A DNA stretch of 64,000 bases from DASQMT01 sp963835735 (GTDB lineage: Bacteria > Actinomycetota > Thermoleophilia > Solirubrobacterales > Solirubrobacteraceae). Positions 15,113 through 23,808 of the stretch are shown one piece after another. The translations under genes were made by a program, and so were the position numbers. Under the pieces are notes generated by a model, which had not been told where the DNA came from, searched no databases, and saw nothing but the letters and a program-made list of their open reading frames with translations. The DNA lies in assembly GCA_963835735.1 (NCBI GenBank), contig CAWIGP010000002.1:372001-436000 (forward strand). Reading direction: 5' to 3'. Within the stretch, counting starts at the first letter, position 1; every line of letters begins with the position of its first letter.

Positions 15113-18028
15113 ATGGGTTCGAGTGCCGTGCCGCTTGTGGGGCGTGAGCTGGAGCTGCGGGCGCTCGAGCGGGCGCTGGATGTGGCGGGCGCGGGGCGCC
15201 CGTGCGCGGTGGGGATCGTCGGGGAGCCGGGGATCGGCAAGTCGCGGTTGCTGGAGGAGCTGGGGCGCCGGGCGGGAGCGCGGGGGTACGTCGTGGTGTC
15301 TGCGCGGGCGTCGGAGTTGGAGCGGGACGTTCCGTTCGCGCTGTGGATGGAGGCGCTGGACGGTCAGCTCTCACATCATGGGGCCGCCGCGCTGGCGGGG
15401 CTGGATGAGGAGCATTTGGCCGATCTGGCGGTCGCTCTGCCCGCCGTGCGCCGCTTGACGGGCGTTGCGCCGTCTGTGACGGGAGAGCGTCATCGGGTGG
15501 CGCGCTCGGTGAGGGAGCTGTTGGAGCGGCTGGCCGCGACGACGCCGGTTGCGGTGCTGTTCGACGATGTGCAGTGGGCGGATCCGGCGTCGACCGACGT
15601 GATGTCGCTGCTGCTGCATCGGCTGCCGGAGGGTGGGGTCGTCCTCGGGGTCGCCGCGCGCGCGGGGCGGGCACAGGCGTTGGAGGGCGGGCTGCACACG
15701 GCGGCGCGCCACGGCGGGGCCGAGGTGCTGGAAGTGGGGGCGCTGTCGCGCGCGGCGGTCGACGTGCTACTGGGTCCGTCGGTGGGGGCGGCGGCGCGGG
15801 CGCGCCTGTTCCGCGAGAGCGGTGGCAACCCCTTCTACGTGGAGGCGCTCTTGCGCGCGGGGGCGGCGGGCTCGCCCACGCAGACAGCGCCCGGCGGGCC
15901 GGGGGTGCCGCGCGCGGTGGCGGCGGCGCTGGCTGGTGAGATCGCCGCGCTGGAGGGACGAGCGCGGCGACTGGTTGAGGGTGCCGCGGTGGTCGGCGAT
16001 CCGTTCGAGCCGGCGATCGCGGCGTCGGCTGCCGGTATGTCGGAGGCGGACGCGTTGGTGGCGCTCGACGTGCTGTTGGCGGCGGATCTGGTGCGGGCGA
16101 CGGAGCAGCCGCGACGGTTTGCGTTTCGTCATCCGTTGGTGCGGCGTGCGGTCTACGAGGCGGCGGGCGGCGGCTGGAAGCTGGCGGCGCACGCGCGCGC
16201 GGCCGGGGCGCTCGCGTCCCGGGGCGCGTCGGAGGCCGAGCGTGCGCATCACGTCGCGCGCGCGGCGCATCCGGGAGACATGCTGGCCGTCGAGCTGTTG
16301 GCGCGGGCGGGTCAGCAGACGGCGCTGGCGGCGCCGGCGACGGCGGCCGAATGGTATGAGGCTGCGCTGCGGCTGTTGCCCGAGGCGGCGGAGCACGATG
16401 GGCAGCGGCTGGCGTTGTCGGGGGCGCAGGCGTCGGCGCTTGCGGCGGCGGGGCGGGCGGTCGAGGCGCGCGACGCCCTGCGTCGCCTCGTAGCGCTGGT
16501 GCCGGCCGATGCGGTGGCCGAGCGCGTCGGCGTGGTCGTGGCGCTGGCCGAGCTGCAGGCGCTCTGGACACAGGAGCCGGACGCGGCGCTGCGCCTGCTG
16601 GAGGTCGAGCGCGCCGCGCTCGGCGGACTCGCGCCGGGGCTCGAGGCGGCGTTGACGCTGGTGATGGTGCGCGAGCGCGCCGTGCACGCGGATCACGCGG
16701 GCGCCGAGGCATTGGCCGAGGAGGCGCGCGCAGCGGCGCGCGCGGCCGGCGATCCGGCGCTGGAGGCCGAGGCCGCGGCCTGTGCGGCGGACGCGGCGCA
16801 CTGCCGGCTGCGCGACGACGACCCGGAGTCGCTGGCCGTGGTCGACGCCAGGATCGCGCAGGCGGGAGCCCTCGTTGAGGCGCTGTCCGACGAACAGCTG
16901 GCGCAACGGCTGCAGGCGGTGTTCTGGCTGGCCGTCGCGCGCTACTTCACCGGTGCGTTCAGAACGGCGCGCGCGGCGGCCGAGCGGGGGGTCTCGGTGG
17001 CGCGACGCAGTGGCCAGGGACTGTATGCCCCGGCGTTCGTCGTGCTCCGAGGCTGGATCGACGCCGGCCTGGGCCAGTTCGATGCGGCCGAAGCCGACCT
17101 GGAGGAGGCCCAAGAGAGCGCGCTGCTGTCGGGCAACATCCAGGTCGCGTATTGGGCATCGATCGCGCTCAGCCGTGTGGCGTTGGCGCGCGGCAGGGTT
17201 GAGGCGGCGCTGGAGCATGGGCAGGCCGCATGGGACCGGCTTGGCGTGATCGAGTACTCGCAGGCCGGCTATTCGGTCGCCGACGTACGCCTTGCCGCGG
17301 GCGATCCTCGAGCGGCGTACGCGGTGCTGGAGACGTTCGGCTGGGTCAACCCGGGGCTCTGGACGCTCGACCGGCTCACGACGCTGGACGTGGCGGTGCG
17401 CGTCCTGCTCGCGCTGGGGCGAGTGGAGGACGCCGACACTTGGGTACGACGCGGGCCGGCCGAGGGAGGCGGGCGCCGCGGAGGCGTGTTCGGCGCGATC
17501 CTCGGGCACGCCGAGGCCAGCCTGCTGCTCGCCCGGTCTGAGGCGCCGCGGGCTGCCGAGGTGGCGCTGACCGGCGCGTCGGATGGCGAGGCCGGCAGCG
17601 CTCCGGTGTGGGCCGGCCGCTGTCGGACGTTGGCGGGCGCGGCGCTCGTCGCGTGCGGCCGTGCCGACGACGCCCGGCGCGAGTTGCGCCGCGCCGCCGC
17701 AGAGCTCGACGCGCGCGGCGCCTGGGGCTACCGCGACGACGCGTTGCGAGTGCTGCGGCGCCTGGGCGACCGCCCGCGCCCGGCGACTACCACGGCGCCG
17801 GGCCGGCCCGAGGGCGGCGACGGACCGCTCGGCGCTCTGACCCGGCGCGAACGGGAAGTGGCGCTGTTGATGGGCGACGGACGCACCAACGCGCAGATCG
17901 CCGCGGCGCTGCACCTGACCGAAAGTACGGTGGAGAAGCACGTCTCGCGCGTGCTGTCCAAGCTCAGTCTCGGCTCGCGCGCCGGCGTCATCCGCCTGCT
18001 CGCCGAGCAGCGCGCCTCGCCGCCCTGA
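15113..18028 (+). CDS. LAL-type LuxR regulator with ATPase domain
   Basis: 971 residues. AAA_16/STAND ATPase at the N-terminus: VGRELELRALERAL, P-loop IVGEPGIGKS near residue 40 and Walker B VAVLFDDVQWADPAS near 150. A long TPR-like middle follows. The C-terminal LuxR HTH has LTRREREVALLMGDGRTNAQ and LTESTVEKHVSRVLSKL. This is the classical large ATP-binding LuxR layout, usually pathway-specific activators. ATG 15113 starts directly before the ATPase motif. The first half uses GGG, GCG and TTG codons more than neighbouring genes, so it may have a different origin (impression only). A hairpin-like repeat (GGCGTTC / GAACGCC, 18037-18061) follows the stop. Confidence 0.87.
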   Translation: MGSSAVPLVGRELELRALERALDVAGAGRPCAVGIVGEPGIGKSRLLEELGRRAGARGYVVVSARASELERDVPFALWMEALDGQLSHHGAAALAGLDEEHLADLAVALPAVRRLTGVAPSVTGERHRVARSVRELLERLAATTPVAVLFDDVQWADPASTDVMSLLLHRLPEGGVVLGVAARAGRAQALEGGLHTAARHGGAEVLEVGALSRAAVDVLLGPSVGAAARARLFRESGGNPFYVEALLRAGAAGSPTQTAPGGPGVPRAVAAALAGEIAALEGRARRLVEGAAVVGDPFEPAIAASAAGMSEADALVALDVLLAADLVRATEQPRRFAFRHPLVRRAVYEAAGGGWKLAAHARAAGALASRGASEAERAHHVARAAHPGDMLAVELLARAGQQTALAAPATAAEWYEAALRLLPEAAEHDGQRLALSGAQASALAAAGRAVEARDALRRLVALVPADAVAERVGVVVALAELQALWTQEPDAALRLLEVERAALGGLAPGLEAALTLVMVRERAVHADHAGAEALAEEARAAARAAGDPALEAEAAACAADAAHCRLRDDDPESLAVVDARIAQAGALVEALSDEQLAQRLQAVFWLAVARYFTGAFRTARAAAERGVSVARRSGQGLYAPAFVVLRGWIDAGLGQFDAAEADLEEAQESALLSGNIQVAYWASIALSRVALARGRVEAALEHGQAAWDRLGVIEYSQAGYSVADVRLAAGDPRAAYAVLETFGWVNPGLWTLDRLTTLDVAVRVLLALGRVEDADTWVRRGPAEGGGRRGGVFGAILGHAEASLLLARSEAPRAAEVALTGASDGEAGSAPVWAGRCRTLAGAALVACGRADDARRELRRAAAELDARGAWGYRDDALRVLRRLGDRPRPATTTAPGRPEGGDGPLGALTRREREVALLMGDGRTNAQIAAALHLTESTVEKHVSRVLSKLSLGSRAGVIRLLAEQRASPP

Positions 18029-18036
18029 GTCGCGGA

Positions 18037-18061
18037 GGCGTTCTGTCGCCGGCGGAACGCC
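18037..18061 (+). terminator. possible terminator hairpin after the LAL regulator
   Basis: GGCGTTC (18037-18043) and GAACGCC (18055-18061) can pair with an 11-base loop, 9 bases after the TGA. Moderate stability, no T-tract. Confidence 0.3.
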
Positions 18062-18090
18062 CCTACTGGATCTGGGGGTGCGGCACCAAC

Positions 18091-18126
18091 GGTTTGGGGG
18101 GTGGTGTGGCGGACATCCGCCATACC
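18091..18126. promoter_or_regulatory. operator-like palindrome with adjacent GGTTTGGGG
   Basis: GGTTTGGGG (18091-18099) repeats the core of the SARP-like blocks at 5168 and 11670. It is followed by TGGCGGA-CA-TCCGCCA (18107-18122). The palindrome extends to GGT...ACC at 18103-18126 with one mismatched pair. It lies upstream of the hydrolase at 18224 and is likely a binding site for one of the nearby regulators. Confidence 0.45.
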
Positions 18127-18223
18127 GCCCGCGGGAGGCATGAGCAACCGTTGCGGCCATGCATCCACGTCACAGTTCCATCCCGGCAGCCTTACGCCGG
18201 GTCGGCAGCACGGTGCGATCGTC

Positions 18224-19069
18224 ATGACCGTCGCCGCCCACACGGCAAGCCTGTACCACGTCCCCTCCGCGGACGGCACGCCGATCGCTGTCTGGCGCAG
18301 CGGCGACGGTCCGCCGCTCGTGCTCGTGCACGGCGCGACGGCCGACCACAGCCGCTGGGCGCCGGTGCTCCCCGCTCTGCAGCGGCGATTCACCGTCCTG
18401 GCGCTCGACCGTCGCGGCCGCGGCAGCAGCGGCGACGCGAGCCGCTACGCGATCGAGCGCGAGTTCGAGGACGTCGCCGCGGTCGTCGAGTCGGCCGGCG
18501 AGCACGTGAGCGTGCTCGGCCATTCCTACGGCGGCGTGTGCGCTCTCGAAGCGGCGCTTCTCACCGACCGGATCGCGCGGCTGGTGCTCTACGAGGCGCC
18601 CGTCGGCTTCGTGCAGAGCCCGCGCCAAGTCGTCGAGGAGCTCCAGGCGCTGCTCGACGCCGGCGACCGCGACGCGCTGCTGGAGCGCTTCCTCTTCGCT
18701 GTCGCCGGACTGCCGCGCGAGCAGATCGCGCTGCTTCGCTCGCTGCCCGCCTGGCCCGCGCGGCGGGCGGCCGCGGCAACGATCCCACGCGAGGAACGCG
18801 CCAACCGCGAGTACGTCTTCGACGCAAGCCGCTTCCGCGCGTTCGCCGTCCCCACGCTGCTCCTCGGCGGTGGCGACAGCCCCGCCGCCTTCCAGGCGGC
18901 CAACGAGACGCTGTGCGCGGTACTGCCTGACGCGCGCATCGCCGTTATGCCCGGGCAGCGACACGCCGCCATGGACACCGGCACCGACCTGTTCCTCGCC
19001 GAGGTCCTGCCCTTCCTCGACGCGACCGAGCCGCACGCGGCATGTGCGACGACCGCGCCCGCCCACTGA
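18224..19069 (+). CDS. alpha/beta hydrolase
   Basis: 281 residues. Canonical features are the HG oxyanion motif LVLVHGATADHSRW, LDRRGRGSSG, the nucleophile elbow VLGHSYGG and a terminal His in PGQRHAAMD. The acid is probably in the LLLGGGDSPAAF region. Family members act on esters, epoxides or ring lactones; substrate unknown. ATG 18224 starts the fold without a long disordered leader. An alternative in-frame ATG at 18140 would add 28 residues but has its GGGAGG only one base away. It lies 23 bp upstream of a methyltransferase and is probably co-transcribed with it. Confidence 0.8.
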   Translation: MTVAAHTASLYHVPSADGTPIAVWRSGDGPPLVLVHGATADHSRWAPVLPALQRRFTVLALDRRGRGSSGDASRYAIEREFEDVAAVVESAGEHVSVLGHSYGGVCALEAALLTDRIARLVLYEAPVGFVQSPRQVVEELQALLDAGDRDALLERFLFAVAGLPREQIALLRSLPAWPARRAAAATIPREERANREYVFDASRFRAFAVPTLLLGGGDSPAAFQAANETLCAVLPDARIAVMPGQRHAAMDTGTDLFLAEVLPFLDATEPHAACATTAPAH

Positions 19070-19092
19070 ACGACATCACGAGGTCCTCTGCC

Positions 19093-20181
19093 ATGACCAT
19101 CGCTGTTCCCGATCGCACCGACGCGCTCGCCGACCGGCTGTTCTCCGCCACGCTTGAAGCGCTCGAGCTGTACTCGGTCTACCTCGGCACCCAGCTGGGT
19201 CTCTATCGAACGCTCGCCGAGCGCGGCCCGCTCACCGACGACGAGCTCGCCCACCACGCAGGGATCGCGTCGCGCTACGCCCGCGAGTGGCTCGAACAGC
19301 AGGCCGTCGCCGGCCTGCTGTCCGTCGACCAGGCCGGTGCGCCGGCCGACGTGCGCCGCTACGCGCTCGCACCCGACCACGCCCGCGTGCTCGCCGACGC
19401 CGACGACCCCGCGCACGTCGCGCCGTTCGCGCACATGCTCGCCGGCATCGGCGGCGTGCTGCCGCAAGTGGTCGAGGCCTACCGCACTGGAGGCGGTGTC
19501 CCATACGCCGCCTACGGCTCCGACTTCCGCCACGGCCAAGGCCACATCAACCGCCCCGCGTTCACCCACGAGCTGCCGCGCGAGTGGCTGGGCGCGATGC
19601 CCGACGTCGTCGCCCGCCTCGAAGCCGCCCGCCACGCCCGCGTCGCCGACGTCGGCTGCGGCCAGGGCTTCGCCACCCTGGCGATCGCCCAGGCGTTCCT
19701 GGACGCGCACGTCGACGGCCTCGACGCCGACCCGGGCTCGGTCGCCGACGCCCGCCGCCACGCGCAAGACGCCGGCCTCGACGGTCGCGTGCGCTTCCTC
19801 CAAGCCGACGCCGCCGACCTCGCCCACCACGGCCCCTACGACCTCGTGCTCATCCTCGAGGCGCTGCACGACCTGGCCGACCCCGTAGGCGCGCTGAAAG
19901 CCACGCGCGCCGCGCTCACGCCCGGTGGCACCGTGCTCGTCGTCGACGAGCGCGTTGCCGAGACGTTCACCGCGCCGGGCGACCAGGTCGAGCGGATGAT
20001 GTACGGCTGGAGCGTCACGCACTGCCTGCCCACCCAGATGGCCGAGCAGCCAACGGCCGCGCTGGGCACCGTCATGCGCGCCGGCACCGTCCGGGAGCTC
20101 GCCACCCAGGGCGGCTACGCACGCGTCGAAGTGTTGCCGGTCGACAACGAGTTCTTCCGCCTCTACCGGCTCCAGCCCTGA
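19093..20181 (+). CDS. SAM-dependent methyltransferase with N-terminal winged helix (Rv2258c-like)
   Basis: 362 residues. Residues ~1-110 are a winged-helix dimerisation domain (GLYRTLAERGPLTDDELAHH). The Rossmann domain has motif I VADVGCGQGFATLAIAQAF, then DGLDADP and LILEALHDLADP. PGGTVLVVDE and a C-terminal EFFRLYRLQP follow. This is the layout of Rv2258c-like and plant-type O-methyltransferase relatives acting on small molecules. A GAGG ribosome binding site lies ~9 bases before ATG 19093. The downstream neighbour encodes a secreted protein, so the pair with the upstream hydrolase is the likelier functional unit. Confidence 0.85.
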   Translation: MTIAVPDRTDALADRLFSATLEALELYSVYLGTQLGLYRTLAERGPLTDDELAHHAGIASRYAREWLEQQAVAGLLSVDQAGAPADVRRYALAPDHARVLADADDPAHVAPFAHMLAGIGGVLPQVVEAYRTGGGVPYAAYGSDFRHGQGHINRPAFTHELPREWLGAMPDVVARLEAARHARVADVGCGQGFATLAIAQAFLDAHVDGLDADPGSVADARRHAQDAGLDGRVRFLQADAADLAHHGPYDLVLILEALHDLADPVGALKATRAALTPGGTVLVVDERVAETFTAPGDQVERMMYGWSVTHCLPTQMAEQPTAALGTVMRAGTVRELATQGGYARVEVLPVDNEFFRLYRLQP

Positions 20182-20243
20182 GCCGGCTCTCATTCCAGAC
20201 CCATCCCCATCTCTCATCCCCAACCTTCCCCGAGGAGCAACCG

Positions 20244-21026
20244 ATGCCTCGCATCCTTCTCGTGACCGCCATCACGGTGGCGGCCACCGTCGCCGTTCCG
20301 CCCTTCGCACACGGCGCGACCCTCTACCAAGACGGCCGCACCCCGCACCGGGTGCTGCTTCAGGACGCGGCCGGCGAGACGAATCTCGTCTCGGTCGAAG
20401 GCTCCCAGAGGGTCGTGATCCACGACACCAACAAGCCGATCACCTTGGCCGGGGTGCCGACGTGCATGCCACTCGACCCGTACACCGTGAGCTGCGCCGC
20501 GGTTCGCCGCATCGACCTCGACCTCGGCGACGGCCCTGACGTCGCGGTGATCGCGACGCCCCGCCGCGTGTCACTGGAGGGCGGCGCAGGCCCCGATCGC
20601 TACGTCGCGCTCGCGACCGACGCGCCGTCGCGCGTGGACTTCGACGGCGGGATCGGCCTCGACGTCGCCAACTACGGCTTTGCAACCGCCGGCGTCCACG
20701 TGGCCGTGGACCTGGAGGCGGACGATGGGCGTCCCGGCGACGACGACCGCATCCGCCGCGACGTCGAGTCCGTCCTGGGCTCTCAGTTCGCCGACGTCCT
20801 CGCCGGCGACCCTCGCACGGAGCGGCTGGCGGGCTTCGACGGCGACGACGAGATCACCGGCGGCACCGGCGCAGAGGCGCTCTCCGGCGGTCTCGGCGAC
20901 GACCGCATCGACGCCCGCGACGGCGCGCCGGACACCGTCGACTGCGGCGGTCAGGACCTCGACTGGGCCGCGGTCGACGTCGACGCCGAGGCCTCGATCA
21001 CCGGCTGCGCCCAGATCGTCAACTGA
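20244..21026 (+). CDS. secreted protein with RTX-type calcium-binding repeats
   Basis: 260 residues. A signal peptide (MPRILLVTAITVAATVAV, cleavage after FAHGA) precedes a beta-rich middle region. The C-terminal part has glycine/aspartate repeats (FDGDDEITGGTG, SGGLGDDRIDARDG) of the hemolysin-type calcium-binding kind, about two complete nonapeptides. A pair of Cys near DTVDCGGQD and TGCAQ may form a disulfide. GAGGAG lies 7 bases before the ATG. Solitary proteins of this kind are common secreted proteins in Thermoleophilia-like genomes; the role is unknown. Immediately upstream (20218-20231) the sequence CCCCAACCTTCCCC is a reversed variant of the GGAAGGTT blocks. Confidence 0.75.
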   Translation: MPRILLVTAITVAATVAVPPFAHGATLYQDGRTPHRVLLQDAAGETNLVSVEGSQRVVIHDTNKPITLAGVPTCMPLDPYTVSCAAVRRIDLDLGDGPDVAVIATPRRVSLEGGAGPDRYVALATDAPSRVDFDGGIGLDVANYGFATAGVHVAVDLEADDGRPGDDDRIRRDVESVLGSQFADVLAGDPRTERLAGFDGDDEITGGTGAEALSGGLGDDRIDARDGAPDTVDCGGQDLDWAAVDVDAEASITGCAQIVN

Positions 21027-21114
21027 GCAGCCGCTCGACCGAGGCGACGCGAGGCCGGCGACCCGCCGGCCTCGCGCGCAACGACCCACAACAACAGGAC
21101 AAGGAGTACCGCAC

Positions 21115-21930
21115 GTGACCACCTCCGCACCCATCCGCGCCGGCGAGCTCGAACTCTGGGTCGAGCGCCGCGGCGAAGGACCCGACGTAGTGCTGATCGC
21201 GGGCCTTGGCGACCCGGCCGAGGCGTGGCAGCCACAGCTCGACGGGCTCGCCGACCGCTACCGCGTGACCGCGTTCGACAACAGCGGCGTGGGGCGCTCA
21301 CCGCTCCCCGAACAGCCGCTGTCGGTCGCGACGATGGCCGACGACGCCGCCGCGATCCTGCGCGCACTCGCCGTGCCGGACGCCCACGTCGCCGGCTTCT
21401 CGATGGGAAGCACGATCGCGCAGGAGCTCGCACTCCGCCACCCGCAGCTCGTCCGCAGCCTCGTGCTCGTGAGCACCTACGCCCGCCCGGACGCCCTCCT
21501 CGGTTCCCAGCTCGCGTTCTGGCGCTGGCTGGCCGAGGCGGCGCCAAGCGAGCGCGCCTTCTTCCAGGCATTCTTCACCTGGGTCTACACGCCGCGCGCA
21601 CACGCCGACGGCACCGTGGACCAGCTCGTCGAGGAGGCGCTGGCGTTCCCGCACAAGCAGACCGTCGAGGCCTTCAAAGCGCAGGTCGACGCCTGCCTCG
21701 CGCATGACACGGCCGACCGCCTCTCGCGGATCGCCGCGCCAACGCTCGTCCTCGCCGGCGAACTCGACACCATCCTGCCGCCCCGCTTCGGCCGTTTCGT
21801 TGCCGCCGAGATACCGAACGCGCGCTTCGAGCTCATGCCCGGCGAAGCCCACCAGCCCTTCCAGGAAGTCCCCGACGAGTTCAACGCCCGCGTCGACGCC
21901 TTCTGGCGCGAAGTCGACGCCAGCGTCTGA
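21115..21930 (+). CDS. alpha/beta hydrolase
   Basis: 271 residues, typical lactonase/esterase-like alpha/beta hydrolase: VVLIAGLGDPAEAW, FDNSGVGRS, nucleophile elbow VAGFSMGS, acid in LVLAGELDTILPP and His in MPGEAHQPFQ. Start GTG 21115 is supported by AAGGAG 8 bases upstream. It resembles 3-oxoadipate enol-lactonase-like proteins, but no other ring-cleavage genes are nearby. It is the last gene of the accessory region and ends before a bidirectional hairpin. Confidence 0.85.
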   Translation: MTTSAPIRAGELELWVERRGEGPDVVLIAGLGDPAEAWQPQLDGLADRYRVTAFDNSGVGRSPLPEQPLSVATMADDAAAILRALAVPDAHVAGFSMGSTIAQELALRHPQLVRSLVLVSTYARPDALLGSQLAFWRWLAEAAPSERAFFQAFFTWVYTPRAHADGTVDQLVEEALAFPHKQTVEAFKAQVDACLAHDTADRLSRIAAPTLVLAGELDTILPPRFGRFVAAEIPNARFELMPGEAHQPFQEVPDEFNARVDAFWREVDASV

Positions 21931-21968
21931 CACGACGCCCTTCCGGCTACGACCGCCGAGGCCCGACC

Positions 21969-21995
21969 GACGTCCCGGCCACAGGCCGGGACGTC
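21969..21995. terminator. bidirectional terminator-like hairpin
   Basis: GACGTCCCGGCC (21969-21980) and GGCCGGGACGTC (21984-21995) form a perfect 12-bp stem with an ACA triloop. It lies between the convergent hydrolase (ends 21930) and msrA (ends 22049), as expected for a shared terminator. Confidence 0.6.
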
Positions 21996-22048
21996 CAGCC
22001 GACGCGCGAGCGGCTGCCGCCTCGCTTCTGCATCCGTGGAAAGCGGTA

Positions 22049-22564
22049 CTAGGCGGCGGTCTCGCGGTGCGGCAGCTTCCAGCCCGGCCGCGGGAAGTGG
22101 CACGTGTAGCCGTTCGGGTAGCGCTGGAGGTAGTCCTGGTGCTCGGCCTCGGCCTCCCAGAACGGGACGGCCTCGCTGAGCTCGGTCACCACCTTGCCGG
22201 GCCACAGGCCCGAGGCGTCGACGTCGGCGATCGTGTCCTCGGCGACCTGGCGCTGCTCGTCGCTCGTATAGAAGATCTCGGAGCGGTAGCTGGAGCCGAT
22301 GTCGTTGCCCTGGCGGTCCTTGGTCGTCGGGTCGTGGATCTGGAAGAAGAACTCAAGGATGTCCCGGTAGGAGATGCGCTCGGGGTCGAAGACGATCTCG
22401 ACCGCCTCGGCGTGACCAGGATGGTTCCCGTAGGTCGGGTTGTCGTTCTCCCCACCGGTGTATCCGACCCTCGTTGAGATGATTCCCTCGCGCTGGCGCA
22501 GCAGCTCCTGGACGCCCCAGAAGCAGCCTCCCGCGAGGATGGCGGTCTCGGTGTTGTCGCTCAT
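22049..22564 (-). CDS. msrA: peptide-methionine (S)-S-oxide reductase
   Basis: 171 residues. The catalytic motif GGCFWGVQELL near the N-terminus, VGYTGGENDNPTYGNHPGHA and the motif IFYTSDEQ are diagnostic of MsrA. It reduces methionine-S-sulfoxide in proteins using thioredoxin. Length is standard for the short form without a fused MsrB, and no msrB lies in the window. ATG 22564 is preceded by GGAG. No resolving Cys motif was identified beyond the catalytic one and the Cys in GYTCHFPRPGW. Confidence 0.95.
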   Translation of the reverse strand: MSDNTETAILAGGCFWGVQELLRQREGIISTRVGYTGGENDNPTYGNHPGHAEAVEIVFDPERISYRDILEFFFQIHDPTTKDRQGNDIGSSYRSEIFYTSDEQRQVAEDTIADVDASGLWPGKVVTELSEAVPFWEAEAEHQDYLQRYPNGYTCHFPRPGWKLPHRETAA

Positions 22565-22730
22565 CACGCTCTCCTTGCTCCGAAGCTCTGTGTCCCAGCC
22601 AGTCTGAAGCATTCAACCGAGCAGGTTCGCATGCAAGGACCAGGGAGGATCCTGAGCTTGGGTCAAGGCTTCTCGGGCGACGACCGCTCGTACTCCGGCG
22701 TCATCCGCATTGCAAGCCTTGTCCGCTTAG

Positions 22731-22804
22731 TCGGGGAGACAGGATTTGAACCTGCGACCGCCCGGCCCCCAGCCGGGTGCGCTACCAGACTGCGCCACTC
22801 CCCG
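22731..22804 (-). tRNA. tRNA-Pro (GGG)
   Basis: The minus strand folds into a complete cloverleaf: acceptor CGGGGAG/CTCCCCG, D-stem GCGC/GCGC, anticodon stem CCCGG/CCGGG with loop CTGGGGG (anticodon GGG) and T-loop TTCAAAT. Discriminator A. The CCA end is not encoded. Confidence 0.93.
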
Positions 22805-22817
22805 TGGCTTTCTCGCA

Positions 22818-22888
22818 AGCGGGCGACGGGAATCGAACCCGCCCTAGAAGCTTGGAAGGCTTCTGTGCAACCACAACACTTCGCCCGC
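22818..22888 (-). tRNA. tRNA-Gly (TCC)
   Basis: Cloverleaf on the minus strand: acceptor GCGGGCG/CGCCCGC, anticodon stem GAAGC/GCTTC with loop CTTCCAA (anticodon TCC), and T-arm GCGGG TTCGATT CCCGT. 13 bp from the tRNA-Pro gene, same strand, probably co-transcribed. Confidence 0.93.
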
Positions 22889-22928
22889 AGCGGGAAGCCC
22901 CGATCATAGCCGCGGCGTCCCGCTGCGG

Positions 22929-23762
22929 CTACGAGCCGGGCGGCTTCGGACCGCGTGGCTCGGTCGGCACCTCGCCGCCCTCGGCGGCGAGGCTCGGCGG
23001 CGGCCAGGGGCCGAACCAGTTGTCGCGCCCGCCGTCGTGCGTCACGACCGAGCCCGATAGCGCCGCGCCGATCGGGGTGCAGCAGAGCGCGACGAGCCAG
23101 GCGTGTTCCTCCTCGCGCCCGAGCCGCTGGAGCGGGATCGTGCGCGCGGCGGCGCGCCAGACCGGCTCCGGGTACTTCCGCAGCGACGCGGTGTCGAAGT
23201 GCCCGGCGGCGACGGCGATCACCGCGATCCCGCGGTCCGCCCATTCGGCGGCCAGCGCGCGCGTGTAGCCCTCGACGGCGGCGCGGGCGGCGCTCGAGTG
23301 GGTCATCCCCGGCAGCCCGTGATGGGGCGAGAGCGTGATGTTGACGACCGTGCCGCCGTGGTGGAAAGCGAGGTCGGCGGCGAGCCGCGTCATGCGCTCG
23401 GTGGCGCCGACGTTGAGCCGCGTGACCGCGCGCCAGCCCTTCGGCTCGATCGCCTCGGCGGGCGCGAAGTACTGGCCGCCGGCGTTGTTGACGAGCGCGT
23501 CCAGGCGCCCGCAGCGCTCGAGCGCGAAGCGCACGATCCGCTCGGCATCCTCCTCCTCCCGCACGTCGCCGGCCACGTGATGGACGCCGAGCTCGGCGGC
23601 CGTCGCGGCGAGCACATCCGCGCGCCGGCCGCAGATCACGACCTCGGCACCGCAGCGGCGCAGCTCGGCCGCGGCCGCCCTGCCGAGCCCGGTCCCGCCC
23701 CCGGTGACGAGCACGACGCGTCCGGAGAGCGCTCCGTCGGCGAAGATCTCGGAGCCTTCCAT
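22929..23762 (-). CDS. SDR oxidoreductase, enoyl/dienoyl-CoA-reductase-like
   Basis: 277 residues, classical Rossmann SDR: TGGGTGLGRAAAAEL cofactor motif, NNAGGQYFAPAEAI, and a C-terminal GGRDNWFGPWPPP. The usual catalytic Tyr-x-x-x-Lys is absent: the aligned segment reads HSSAARAAVEGYTRAL. This is the pattern of peroxisomal trans-2-enoyl-CoA reductase and 2,4-dienoyl-CoA reductase relatives, so an acyl-CoA substrate is likely. ATG 23762 is used because the frame upstream gives Cys-rich nonsense. TAGACT lies 10 bases before the start. Confidence 0.82.
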   Translation of the reverse strand: MEGSEIFADGALSGRVVLVTGGGTGLGRAAAAELRRCGAEVVICGRRADVLAATAAELGVHHVAGDVREEEDAERIVRFALERCGRLDALVNNAGGQYFAPAEAIEPKGWRAVTRLNVGATERMTRLAADLAFHHGGTVVNITLSPHHGLPGMTHSSAARAAVEGYTRALAAEWADRGIAVIAVAAGHFDTASLRKYPEPVWRAAARTIPLQRLGREEEHAWLVALCCTPIGAALSGSVVTHDGGRDNWFGPWPPPSLAAEGGEVPTEPRGPKPPGS

Positions 23763-23808
23763 GCGGCGGCGCAGTCTACGGACGCCGGTTTCGGGGAACC
23801 AACAGGAC

